25,000 bases of DNA. Origin: Mesostigma viride (taxonomy: Eukaryota; Streptophyta; Mesostigmatophyceae; Mesostigmatales; Mesostigmataceae). Positions 8,075 to 16,407 of the stretch are shown here, in pieces. Made by a program: the position numbers and the translations under genes. Under the pieces are notes generated by a model. It was given only the letters and a program-made list of their open reading frames with translations, had not been told where the DNA came from and ran no database searches. The DNA is taken from the NCBI GenBank assembly GCA_009746045.1, contig RPFO01002227.1, positions 1 through 25,000 of the forward strand, read 5' to 3'. Numbering within the stretch: position 1 is the stretch's first letter; the number at the start of each line of letters is the position of its first letter.

Positions 8075-8772
8075 ATGGAATACCCCACCTATTATCAAAT
8101 AGTGCTTGATTCCAATGCCTCTGAAAACGTGATTGACTCCACCACCGGGTTACGTCAATTTAGAATCAAACCAGACCCGAGGGCGCCCATCATTGACAGT
8201 ACATGGCGTGGTGGTGTGCATTATGCCTACGTTGACGCAGTACCTTTTGATGAGGACCATGCTATTGTCGGGCTTGTTTCCCCGAGTTTCTCCGGTGGTG
8301 AGCATAACCAACAGGATTGCATTGTTTTATGCACAGAGACTGTCATGTGGATCAGACGGGGACATCTTTTCTTACGCCATGATCAACGAACACGCGTTTT
8401 TTAACCTAAAGAACCCACACCTGTTCAGAAACGGAGGACATATTACGGTAGGAGCGTCGTACATTGACAGACTTGACGGAAACGAGACTCAATTCCCCCG
8501 TTGCAGACGAATGGTTTTTTGTGCATCCTACGTTTTGAAAAGATTCGCGGGTTCAACAAGTGCAATTGTCATGGCAAGTAATTTCTACGATATATATGGG
8601 TGGTTGCTTCGGAAAATTCACTCTCGTGGACACTCTAGAATCTTCGTTCAGGCGCTTGACAAGTGACCCAGTTGATTACTCGCACGCTTACGAGTCTTTT
8701 TACCTAAATTCACGTCCCAGAACTCGCCACGTGGTAGAGGCCACCTTAGACTTGCATCGCTCCGAAATTTAG
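8075..8772 (+). pseudogene. Virion-like protein with two frameshifts, unknown family
   Basis: The ATG at 8075 (MEYPTYYQIVLDSNASENV) starts 7 bases after the fibre stop. The coding signal passes to a second frame near 8335 (DGDIFSYAMINEHAFFNLKN) and a third near 8600 (FGKFTLVDTLESSFRRL), ending at TAG 8770, for about 230 residues in total. Both shifts are of the same sign. It has no recognisable motif, signal peptide or membrane segment. The beta-rich composition and the YYQIVLDS opening recall the other structural proteins in the block. It may be the last viral gene or the next to last. Confidence 0.5.
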
Positions 8773-8921
8773 CCAAGTTCGACACTTGTACAAGTCCAGC
8801 CACCTTCGCGTCCTGTCCAGGCCGTGCCAGCAGACGTAACGGACCTTGGCACATTGTGCACAAATAGGCAAAATCACGTGCAAGTCACGCATCTCACGTT
8901 GCAAGCTCTCTGCCGGTAGCC

Positions 8922-9494
8922 ATGGCTTCCCGAAACGCAGGGCCTTGCGAGAAGCGCGTGGCAATGCTTGGAAAAATCCTCGATGGTCTCGAGGACGGCC
9001 AGACAAAGATATCTGACCAGCTCGCACACCTGACGCACAAGGTCTCCCTTCTTTCCGGAAACGAAGGTGCTGTTGGAGGCACCGGACCTACCTGCGAGGT
9101 CTTCAAGATTCACGACGCCGGATATGACGATGTCGACCGCAAGACGCCAAAAATTTGCGTCGAGTGGGTCTACGAGAAGAATGCGGCAAAGCCGAGGAAG
9201 GTCGAGGACCGCTGCGAGTGGATTCGCCTCGACCAAGCCGACGGGTGCGTTAAGATGGTTGACGATTTCCTCAATGGCTTCTCCAAGTCCAAGCGCCAGC
9301 CAGGCATTTCCCCCATTGCGCTCTACAGGGCATGGGAGGAGGTAAAGAAGGGTTTCGAGGACGCAAAGACCGCCACTTCCAATGGCAGGAAGAGGAGCCG
9401 CGAGGGAGCGTCAAGCTCCCACGGCCATGGCGACAAGAAGAACTCCGCCTCGTACGTGAAGAGCCTGACTGGACACTCCAAGGACAAGGAGTAG
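8922..9494 (+). CDS. Lysine-rich protein with helical N-terminus, unknown function
   Basis: This intact 190-residue frame starts at ATG 8922 in the context agccATGgc, favourable for eukaryotic initiation. Residues 1-45 look helical and could form a coiled coil (LGKILDGLEDGQTKISDQL). The central part (about 60-145) is a compact charged domain with several Trp and Cys, including KICVEWVYEKN and CEWIRLDQADGC. The last 45 residues form a disordered basic tail rich in Lys, Ser, Arg and His (GRKRSREGASSSHGHG). It may be nuclear or DNA-associated. Third positions are mostly G or C. It is on the same strand as the viral block, 150 bases after it, so it could be its last gene or a host gene at the junction. 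No family is recognised. Confidence 0.6.
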   Translation: MASRNAGPCEKRVAMLGKILDGLEDGQTKISDQLAHLTHKVSLLSGNEGAVGGTGPTCEVFKIHDAGYDDVDRKTPKICVEWVYEKNAAKPRKVEDRCEWIRLDQADGCVKMVDDFLNGFSKSKRQPGISPIALYRAWEEVKKGFEDAKTATSNGRKRSREGASSSHGHGDKKNSASYVKSLTGHSKDKE

Positions 9495-9827
9495 AGTGTC
9501 GTCTTGTTGACGACGGCAACGAGCTTGCCATTTCGCTCTTGTCGAGCTGATAACGAATGTAAACGTGTTATATTTTTAATGAATTCGTTTATGCAGTATA
9601 AAACGCGTCAATATATGCTGAAAACAATTTTCATTTCGTCTCGAATTGCAGTTCTAACTGCGGGTTTAAAAATAGAGTAAACCTCTCATGCATCGACGCA
9701 GGTCGTATGGGATTCTTGCATAGGTCGTCTGAGTTTCCAGATTAATAAACCCTAACACTCTGCACACCCGCCGCGCGGCCCTCGCCGGGTCCGCCAACTC
9801 CCACGCACTGCTCGACCCTCCAGCACC
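9495..9827. other. Gene-free stretch at the right side of the viral block
   Basis: The sequence turns AT-rich after 9550 with a TATA-like GTATAAAACGCG near 9597, then a short C-rich run at 9763-9830 with a single AAACCCTAA telomere-like unit near 9746. No ORF or clear viral terminus was seen, though the virus-host boundary probably lies here or slightly to the left. Confidence 0.35.
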
Positions 9828-10143
9828 TTACTAAATTTACTAAGCTAACTACAGGTTTTGGGTTTTGTCTGCGGGAAATTATGCAAGCCTGTGCATGCAC
9901 TCTCACTCACATCGAATAAAACCTCCATTTCCAACTGAAAATATCAATTTAGTAGTAAATATAGTTTCCCACGAGAAAACACAGCAAGCCCTCACACACA
10001 CACCACCACCTGGCAGTCCCGCCACTGCTTGGCAGTCCGCGCCCCTCCGCCGCACCCCCGCTGTCCGCCCCCATGGCCTTTCCCGTGGGAGATGGATTTA
10101 TTGGTCATTTTGCCGTGGGAAACTACGTTTTCATAACCATTTG

Positions 10144-10290
10144 TCGTGGGAGACTATGTTTACTAAGTTTTTTGGGGGTTCTTTTTTTGGGAAATTCAGG
10201 TGTGTTTTTGGTGGTGCACACCTGAATTAATTTCCTAGGAATAAAACCCAAAACCCATAGTAAACGTAGTAAACATAGTTTCCCACGGGA
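10144..10290. repeat. Large imperfect foldback centred near 10,211
   Basis: AATTCAGGTGTG (10193-10204) and CACACCTGAATT (10217-10228) are perfect inverse arms around a 12-base loop. The pairing resumes further out: CGTGGGAGACTATGTTTACT on the left matches the inverse of AGTAAACATAGTTTCCCACG on the right, with interruptions. Confidence 0.55.
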
Positions 10291-10371
10291 AATGACTTAG
10301 TCCCATATCCCACACGCCTCACCCTCTCATGGCATGGTGGGACTGGATGTCACAACCTCGACCTCATGGCA

Positions 10372-10493
10372 GGTGGCTTGAATTTCCTAGAAAAAAAACC
10401 CAAAACCCATAGTAAACTTAGTAAATTTAGTCACCCTGGGATGCCAGCATAAGAGTCTACCACCATGGTCACTATAAGGTCACTATAGCTACT
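10372..10493 (+). repeat. 120-base repeated unit, copy 1
   Basis: It begins GGTGGCTTGAATTTCCTAG, passes through an A-run and CTTAGTAAATTTAGT, and ends in CACTATAGCTAC. It is nearly identical to 10607-10727. Confidence 0.7.
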
Positions 10494-10606
10494 CCCGTGG
10501 GAAACTAAAATTACATGCAACACTAGTGTCATCGTATCAGGGGGTCGGAGCAATTCTGCTCAGGCTTTCTCCACTAGTGTGTTGCATGACCACGAGGGTG
10601 ATGGGA

Positions 10607-10727
10607 GGTGGCTTGAATTTCCTAGAAAAAAAACCAAAAACCCATAGTAAACTTAGTAAATTTAGTCACCCTGGGATGCCAGCATAAGAGTCTACCACCA
10701 TGGTCACTATAAGGTCACTATAGCTAC
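10607..10727 (+). repeat. 120-base repeated unit, copy 2
   Basis: It is nearly identical to 10372-10493; the visible differences are one base in the A/C run and the 3' flank. A third, partial copy (10757-10830) stops after TTTAGTCAC. Shorter pieces (TCACTATAG and GATGCCAGCATAAG) recur at 10963-11006. Confidence 0.7.
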
Positions 10728-10885
10728 CCTGTACCACACAGCACCTGTAGCACCTTGACCTCATGGCAGCTGGCTTGAATTTCCTAGAAAAAAAACCAAA
10801 AACCCATAGTAAACTTAGTAAATTTAGTCACAGTGGGAGGGTGATAGCCAGGGTGGGGGGATGCCGTGGGTGTCTGGAGACGGTG

Positions 10886-10940
10886 TTAGGGTTTAGGGTT
10901 TAGGGTTTAGGGTTTAGGGTTTAGGGTTTAGGGTTTAGGG
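10886..10940 (+). repeat. Interstitial telomere repeat (TTTAGGG)n
   Basis: There are 55 bases of perfect TTTAGGG: one partial plus seven full units. This is the plant/green-algal telomere unit. It lies inside the sequence rather than at an end, next to the repeat block and about 1.4 kb right of the viral block. Confidence 0.95.
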
Positions 10941-11064
10941 TGATACCCCACCCCAGGCCGCGGTCACTATAGGGTCACTATAGGGGTGGCAGATGCCAGC
11001 ATAAGGCTGGTGCCATTCTGTGAGCCGCGATGACGGAATGATGACGGAATGATGATGGAAGCTA

Positions 11065-11090
11065 CTTAATTAATTAATTAATTAATTAAT
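11065..11090. repeat. (TTAA)n microsatellite
   Basis: A 26-base AATT/TTAA tract follows a short GATGACGGAAT duplication at 11029-11057. Similar tracts elsewhere in the window are tails of retroelements, so this may mark another decayed 3' end. Confidence 0.8.
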
Positions 11091-11117
11091 GTCTGCGCAA
11101 CTTAGTTGCAGAGCTGC

Positions 11118-11300
11118 TGGCATACATGGTGGTGCGCATGCAGGTACCTCAGTTGTGCACCCCGAGTATAGGTGGCAGTTTACCCCCACCACCTGCAGGT
11201 TGTCGCCTAGAATTCATGTATTAAAAACCATATGCCCCTTCTCAGGGATATGTGTTACATATCCTCCCCACGGAGGTATGTTCTTACTTCATTAATTAAC
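11118..11300 (+). mobile_element. Non-LTR-type 3' end, subfamily D, copy 1
   Basis: About 180 bases match, in inverse orientation, the sequence at 15575-15925. Landmarks are CACCTGCAGGTTGTCGCC, AAAAACCATATG and CTTCTCAGGGATATG. It ends with a stem-loop (ACATA-T-CCTCC, loop CCAC, GGAGG-TATGT at 11257-11281) and an AT tail starting ATTAATTAACTAAG. This is the layout of the other retroelement 3' ends in the window. No ORF remains. Confidence 0.6.
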
Positions 11301-11584
11301 TAAGAAAATAATAAATTATTTAAAATGATCAATTAATTAAGTAATTGATTAATGCCCTGCTGGCAGCCAAACATGCAACTTGCATTTGAGCAAGGCCGCC
11401 GCACTTCGGTATGCGTGCAAGGTGGCGCATGCGCACGCACTGGCCGGCCGCATGCAAGTGCCCATTAGCCCTGGATATAATGAATTTAATCAAACATCCT
11501 GCCCCCCTCCTGATTGTGTAGTAAGGGTCAACTGTACTTCTAACTGTCGACGATACCGCTTAGGCATTTTTATTCATCCAAGCA

Positions 11585-13039
11585 TCACTTTCTCACTTTC
11601 ACGAGCTGCTTTCCCATGTTCGCACCCTCAAATAGACCCACAAAGGCCCTGGGCATGCTCTCCAGCCCCTCCACGACACTCTCCATGGACTTGAGCTTCC
11701 CTTCGCCGACCCACCGCGCTAATGCTGCATCTGCCTCTGCAAGCTCTGCCCCATACTCGGCGAGCGAGAAGAAACGGAATGTCTTGCCCAGGGCGGGCGG
11801 GTACCCGGCACCCTGCTGGATGTTCTCATATATGGTCGGCGGCACCGGTTGCGACGGCAGCCGGCGCAGCAGCCACGAGATGGACAGGAGCAATGACGAG
11901 AGCGGCATGCCCAGGATCATCTCCCCAGGGGGGCCCAGGCGCGAGCTGGCGGCCCGCACGTTGGCTGCCAGCGTCTGCAGGATGAACCGGGGGCTGAACG
12001 GGCTGGGCACGCAATTGTATTGCGAGATGAAGCCGCAAACAGGCACGCGCGCGTCACGGTTGAGCACGTGCGCGACGGTGCGAGAAACTTCCCCCCCCAC
12101 GTTGTCGAAATAAAGGTCCACCCCATTGGGGCATGCGCGTGCGAGCGCGTCCGCGAAATCCGGCTGCTTGTAGTCTACACAGGCGTCAAAGCCACAGGTG
12201 CCAACCACGGCCTGACACTTGGCAGGCCCACCCGCGATCCCCACGACGCGGCACCCTGGCGCAAGCAGGTGTGCCAGCTGGCCGGCCACGCTGCCCACCG
12301 CGCCGGCTGCGCCTGAGACAACCACGGTGTCCCCAGGGGCTGGCCGGCCGATCCGCATCATCCCAAAATAGGCTGCACGGCCCGCAGAGCCCTGGACCCC
12401 CAGCAGGCTAGGGGATGGGGTGGCAACCTTCTTGCGATGCAGCTGGGCCGCCTTCTTCGAGCGCAGTATGGTGTGAGAGCGCCAGCCCACGCTGACGAGC
12501 ACAGTGTCGCCTACAGTGACCCCAGGGACAGGTTCACCCTGCCCAACAGCCGCCACACGGCACAGCCCAGGGGAACCGGGGACAAAGCCACCTGGGAAAA
12601 GTAGGGTCCCGAGCGGGGAGCTTATGAGGACGCCCGCGAGGAGCATGGCGATCCGTTGCACGGGGTCGACGCTCAGCCATAGCGTCTCTAATAGCACCTC
12701 CCCTGACTTCAACGGCGGGAGTTGCTCCTGTACGAGGCAAAAGTCCTCTTCCCTCGGCTTGCCTGCAAGCCTCCTTTGAAGAACCGCCTTCTGAGCGTGT
12801 GTCACTTGCGACGCAGCGGCGACAGCACCTGCCGCATGGCTGCCGGTGGGTTTCATGGCGTATCGTGCACTAGATGCAAGTTTGCTGTTTGCGCTGAGGC
12901 GGCAATGCCTGGGGACCAGGAGAGTACCCGCAAAACCAGGTGACGACGCGGGTACAGCGACGCCCTCTCTGCGGCAAGCTGAGCGCATGCGTTGGTGATG
13001 CATGAAGCCGTCAACAACGCAGCCCCATTTGGCTACCAT
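11585..13039 (-). CDS. NADP-dependent medium-chain dehydrogenase/reductase, zinc-independent (PTGR/CurA-like)
   Basis: This intact, intronless frame of 484 residues is a quinone/enone reductase of the MDR superfamily, expected to reduce alpha,beta-unsaturated carbonyls with NADPH. The catalytic fold starts near residue 80 (QKAVLQRRLAGKP). The nucleotide-binding motif is VVVSGAAGAVGSVAGQLAHL at about residues 243-262, followed by VVGIAGG. The signature VDLYFDNVGGE is present, and the C-terminus GANMGKQLVKV is typical. No zinc-ligand motif is seen. Residues 1-61 precede an internal Met (MKPTGSHAAG) and are rich in Arg, Ser and Ala with few acids, so they may be an organelle transit peptide; otherwise translation could start at Met62 (423 residues). 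About 60 extra residues lie between the NAD domain and the C-terminal part compared with the usual 330-350. It is transcribed away from the VTC1-like gene. Confidence 0.85.
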   Translation of the reverse strand: MVAKWGCVVDGFMHHQRMRSACRREGVAVPASSPGFAGTLLVPRHCRLSANSKLASSARYAMKPTGSHAAGAVAAASQVTHAQKAVLQRRLAGKPREEDFCLVQEQLPPLKSGEVLLETLWLSVDPVQRIAMLLAGVLISSPLGTLLFPGGFVPGSPGLCRVAAVGQGEPVPGVTVGDTVLVSVGWRSHTILRSKKAAQLHRKKVATPSPSLLGVQGSAGRAAYFGMMRIGRPAPGDTVVVSGAAGAVGSVAGQLAHLLAPGCRVVGIAGGPAKCQAVVGTCGFDACVDYKQPDFADALARACPNGVDLYFDNVGGEVSRTVAHVLNRDARVPVCGFISQYNCVPSPFSPRFILQTLAANVRAASSRLGPPGEMILGMPLSSLLLSISWLLRRLPSQPVPPTIYENIQQGAGYPPALGKTFRFFSLAEYGAELAEADAALARWVGEGKLKSMESVVEGLESMPRAFVGLFEGANMGKQLVKVRK

Positions 13040-14153
13040 GCGGTCCCTGACCTCGCTGAAGTAAGGAGATTATTCATAGGACATCCCCATTGAACAGGGT
13101 CGCAACCGACCGTTGAAACTATGAAGACCGCACCGGCAGAGGAAACAGCCACGACCCCGGATGCATGCAGAAATAAGCATGCATTCCAACGTTTAGTGTC
13201 TCGTTAATTTACGGCACTCTGTCCCCTCGGCTTTCTACCAAATCTCACATCAATCCGCCATTGAAAGTAATTCCTGCAGCAATCGGAAAACGTGCGAGAA
13301 TTGATAATTATATTGCGACCCCAGGTACCAAAAAACAAATCCAGGAGGTGGAAACATTACTCCTGATTGATAAGCTGTTCCTAGCGGCCTCGACTCACAG
13401 TAATAAATGCCATGAGCAGAAATGTTTTGTAAATATGCCCAGGAAATATGCCCAGGATTCCCATGGTCAGTCCTTGGTCAGTCAGCCAGTTGTTGTTGCC
13501 CACACAACAACAACAACAAACTCCCATTAGTCCCATGTGCGGGATCCGGCTACGGGCTAACTAACTCACTAGTAACTACCATGGGCAGAAGAGATTCTAT
13601 TTTGGCCGAGGGCCGGATGTATATTTGTTATTGTTGTTCCCTCACTTCCCACGCTGCAATCAGATCGGATATATATGTAGTATCGGTGGTAAGGTTACTG
13701 TCGGGGTTACTATTTATCCGGCCCTCGGCCTCTCATACAGTGCTCTGTACTTGTCAATATCAACTCTGTATCGTCAATATAATAAGTTCCCGCAGTACAA
13801 TATCGATGCCTAATGTCATTCGCCGTATTACCGTCCGAGTAGGAAGGCATGCCAGGCTGTCCCAGGTAAGTCAACAGTACGTCATCACGTCATGCCAATT
13901 GATGCCATGGAGGCATGGACAACGCACACGGCACAACGAGTTTATTCCTTCGACGATGCCGGAGGTTCCGATTAAATAGGCTGCGTCTGATGAGAGCCCG
14001 CCTCGTTTAGTAAATCAACAGCTTCGTAGCTCATAATACTTAAGTTGACATTGTGGTATTTGATCGAGTGGTGCTGGCCCAAGTAGTGCAGGAGCGGCTC
14101 ATTTACTATATTTTCTTGGCGACTTCTGCCCTAGCGCCTGCGTCTCGACCGCA
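13040..14153. other. Divergent intergenic region between two host genes
   Basis: About 1.1 kb separates the starts of the two divergent genes, so it should hold both promoters. It has a (CAA/ACA)n stretch at 13500-13520, a duplicated AATATGCCCAGGA at 13433-13456 and a long-range inverted repeat at 13604/13716. Small ORFs here have no protein-like character. Confidence 0.5.
13604..13730. repeat. 15-bp perfect inverted repeat with 97-base spacer
   Basis: GGCCGAGGGCCGGAT (13604-13618) is matched exactly in inverse by ATCCGGCCCTCGGCC (13716-13730). The spacer is AT-rich. It could be ends of a tiny foldback element or a cruciform in the shared promoter region. Confidence 0.6.
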
Positions 14154-14657
14154 ATGGCAGACAATCCTACTCTTACGGAGCCCCTGCTATCGTCTCAGGA
14201 GCAGATCGAAAATGAGGACGACAAAGATGAGACGGGAGCGTTTGTTCGAGGATTGCGATGGATTATCGGAAGCCGCCCTCCTGCCATGAAAATGCCCCTT
14301 CGCTCCGAGAATAAAACATTTTTTGCCAACGAACGGACGTTTCTCAAATGGATGCACACTGGTGTTACTGTGGGAAGCATCTCTTCAGGACTGCTTGCAT
14401 TTTCAGCGGCGAAATCCAGGAACGACCGGGGAGTGATACTTATGGAGGAGGCTTCTCTGATTTTACTGCCGGCGGCCATCCTATTAATTGCTTATTCAAC
14501 ATGGAGGTTTTATACCCGCGACGTTGCGCTACGGAGGGGGGAGCTCGGTCCATACGACGATCGACGAGGAGCAACTTTTATTGCTCTCGTGCTTATCTGC
14601 GCTCTGTGGGCAATCGCTATCATGTCCTACGTTCACGTATCCAACGGGCCAAGGTAA
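14154..14657 (+). CDS. VTC1-like vacuolar transporter chaperone (DUF202 membrane protein)
   Basis: This intact, intronless protein of 167 residues starts in a good context (ccgcaATGGC). Residues 1-50 form an acidic cytosolic tail (TEPLLSSQEQIENEDDKDE). The hallmark segment NKTFFANERTFLKWMHTGV lies near residues 63-81; VTC1 and the C-terminal part of VTC2-4 carry this just before their first membrane helix. Three membrane segments follow, at about residues 78-97, 108-125 and 143-161. In yeast and algae VTC1 is the membrane subunit of the polyphosphate-synthesising VTC complex of the vacuole or acidocalcisome. There is no SPX or catalytic tunnel domain, so it is the small subunit type. It is slightly longer than yeast VTC1 because of the N-terminal tail. 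Confidence 0.85.
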   Translation: MADNPTLTEPLLSSQEQIENEDDKDETGAFVRGLRWIIGSRPPAMKMPLRSENKTFFANERTFLKWMHTGVTVGSISSGLLAFSAAKSRNDRGVILMEEASLILLPAAILLIAYSTWRFYTRDVALRRGELGPYDDRRGATFIALVLICALWAIAIMSYVHVSNGPR

Positions 14658-15480
14658 CCACATCGACGTGTCAGAAAGGACCCATCGAGAAGCATCCGGA
14701 ACGCGGCCGACCTGGTTTGAAAGAGGCGTAAACACTTTGTGCATGGACATACGAGCGAGCCTGGCAGTCTTTCTGCTAGTATGCTCGAATTTCGGTTTGC
14801 GTCGCCATCCTACAAACTCGAGTGAGATTGACACTTGTCTCGTTGCCGCTCACCTGGAGAACCACATGCGCCCAAGGGATGCCAGGACACGTCCTATCTC
14901 AAAAGGAAGAAAGTCTATCAGCTACGCGACAGTCAATTACTTTGGATTGCCACGTGACAGTGAGCTGGCTCGTGGTGGCATGGGATTATGCTACCTTGTG
15001 ACCCGCCCCACACGAAGCTGCGAGTGGCTCTGCCAAGTGCTATGTCTCATGGAACAGCACGCTCAGCTCTTTGAAGAAGCCTCTGGAAGGCAGCCTGGTG
15101 AAGTAAAACGAGCATTATTAGTGTAGACCCTGGTCCAAAAGCTGCCCGTGGGTAACAAGAGACATGCTTCTCTTATGGGCCACCGAAAATAACCGGGTTG
15201 GGACTTGGGAGTGTGGGCTGCTCCCTTGCCGTGCATGCTGTTCTCGGGCGTGTGGCCATCTTGGTTGGCTGCTCCACTGCATCTAGCTGGGTCTTCCCTT
15301 CCCCTGATTACTTCGTAAAGGCAGTCTAATGTACTATATCCAGGCATTTGCTTACCCTGTGTAATGCCAGGCCATTGGTGCTGGTGGTGTTTTGGAAAAC
15401 TAGGCAGTTCCTAAACACATCGTCTGTGTACAGGAAAGGGAGTTTGGACATCGTGCTGGAGTGGTGTTTCATGCGTGATG
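14658..15480. other. 3' flank of the VTC1-like gene, no further gene seen
   Basis: About 820 bases are without convincing coding signal. A green-algal-type TGTAA polyadenylation signal occurs near 15359 but is far from the stop; a nearer one was not found. Longer ORFs here have no recognisable sequence and appear to be chance. Confidence 0.4.
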
Positions 15481-15574
15481 TAGTTGTCTCACTACATCAA
15501 TGAGACAACTTATTGCACGACCATGCTGCATGCACGAGGAATTTCCTGCCTTGAGATTTCTGTTTTTGGCATAT

Positions 15575-15925
15575 TAATATTAATTGAGCACATATCTCCG
15601 TTTGGAGCATATGTAACATACATCCCTGAGAAGGACCATATGGTTTTTAGGTAGGTGTAAGTTGGCGATGCCCTAGGATCCGGAGACGTCCATCCTATAG
15701 TCAGCGAAAGTTGGTGCAAGAGGTCCCCAGTTCGATTCCGGTCCGATTCATTTGCAGATCGCGTTTTCCGCGTTTTCCGCGGACCGGCACTGAACGCGAA
15801 TGGTTTTCACCATTGCGGCGTGCCCAATCAGAATATGGTTTTTAGTACATTCTGGGCGACAACCTGCAGGTGGAGGGTGTAAACAGCCACCTACTCGGGG
15901 TGCACAAGGTGCACCTGCACCACCA
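15575..15925 (-). mobile_element. Non-LTR-type 3' end, subfamily D, copy 2, interrupted by a SINE-like insert
   Basis: On the minus strand this runs from the CACCTGCAGGTTGTCGCC block (about 15890) through AAAAACCATAT, the CTTCTCAGGGATG block, the stem-loop (inner stem CTCC/GGAG with loop AAAC at 15596-15607) and an ATTAATATTAAT tail near 15571-15584. It is the inverse match of 11118-11300. A 182-base insert at 15651-15832 splits it. Confidence 0.6.
15651..15832 (+). mobile_element. 182-base SINE-like insertion with 13-bp target-site duplication
   Basis: ATATGGTTTTTAG is present at both 15638-15650 and 15833-15845. In the related copy at 11118-11300 this sequence occurs once, so 182 bases were inserted here. 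The insert contains a near-perfect RNA polymerase III box B (AGTTCGATTCC at 15730-15740). Bases 15676-15750 have tRNA length with 6 of 7 acceptor pairs (one G-T), but the T-stem has only 3 of 5 pairs and no good D-arm is visible. A tandem CGCGTTTTC repeat follows. It is best read as a tRNA-derived SINE. Orientation is set from box B. Confidence 0.6.
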
Positions 15926-16020
15926 TGATGTATCATACCTAAAGAGGCCTGGCATGGGGTGGAAGATTATTATCAAGGAGACAAATGATTATGTCCATGG
16001 CATAGTTGTCTCACTTCATG

Positions 16021-16383
16021 TCTAGGCAAGGTCTAAGGTACGGCGTCTCATCAGAGAGTGACTCTCTGCATGGGCAAAGAATCGCTAACTACGTAGACGA
16101 CACCACCCTCTTCGAGGACACTGGGCACGTGCAGACATGGCTTGACTGCCTGGCTATGGAGGCCCGTGCAGTGGGGCTTGAGGTCAGCAAGAAGACAGAT
16201 CTGGCGATTGGGCTCACCCACCCACCGCCACCCCTCTATCTCCTTGACGGCTCTCGAGTCCTGTATCGGGACCGCGTCAAGCTGCTGGGCAGCCTGCTTC
16301 CCAGCTGCGAGGCTGATGTGGACCACGGCATCTCCCTCTGGAACGCTTTACGCCATTACCGGGCCCTGTGGCGCAAGCCCCTT
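16021..16383 (+). pseudogene. Non-LTR reverse transcriptase fragment (copy 3)
   Basis: The plus frame carries NYVDDTTLFEDTGHVQTWLD, the catalytic YxDD motif of reverse transcriptase (YVDD) and following residues, then LLDGSRVLYRDRVKLLGSLL. It is the same family as the minus-strand element that starts at 16384, whose protein reads FYADDTTLIESPEHIQTWLD. It is truncated at both ends; the right end is cut by the tail of that minus-strand element. Only the palm region remains, so it is inactive. Confidence 0.75.
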
Positions 16384-16407
16384 AAATTAAATTAAATTAT
16401 AACACGC

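Larger units (their letters stand above)
9828..10833. repeat. Repeat block with inverted ends and internal repeated units
   Basis: The left end (9828-9885) contains ACTAAATTTACTAAG followed by GGTTTTGGGTTTT. The right end (10777-10830) carries the inverse, with AAAACC-type runs then CTTAGTAAATTTAGT. The same right-end segment recurs at 10376 and 10613. Further copies of a CCGTGGGAAACTA-like motif and its complement occur between 10083 and 10510. This is the structure of a degenerate inverted-repeat element or amplified foldback repeat. No protein is encoded. Confidence 0.5.
15481..16015. repeat. 13-base direct repeats flanking the subfamily D copy 2 region
   Basis: TAGTTGTCTCACT occurs at 15481-15493 and 16003-16015, bracketing 509 bases that contain the retroelement and SINE candidates. 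The left copy also forms a hairpin, GTTGTCTCA (15483-15491) with TGAGACAAC (15501-15509). This could be a target-site duplication, but about 80 bases separate it from the visible 3' tail. Confidence 0.4.

Noticed and set aside
10372-10830. CRISPR-like array
   Set aside because: The repeats are 120 bases, unevenly spaced and have eukaryotic repeat context; there are no short regular repeats with unique spacers.
11616-12411. Several plus-strand ORFs opposite the reductase gene
   Set aside because: They are GC-rich shadows of a clearly conserved minus-strand protein and have no recognisable motif.
13261-13979. ORFs in the divergent intergenic region
   Set aside because: No codon bias or motif; they include simple repeats and inverted repeat sequence.
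14488-15126. 212-codon plus-strand ORF overlapping the VTC1-like gene
   Set aside because: Its first half is a shifted frame of that gene and the rest shows no protein family or composition of a real gene.
15676-15750. A true tRNA gene
   Set aside because: The acceptor stem and box B are plausible, but the T-stem has only three pairs of five and no D-arm or G18-G19 is seen; it lies in a duplicated-site insertion, so a SINE is a better reading.
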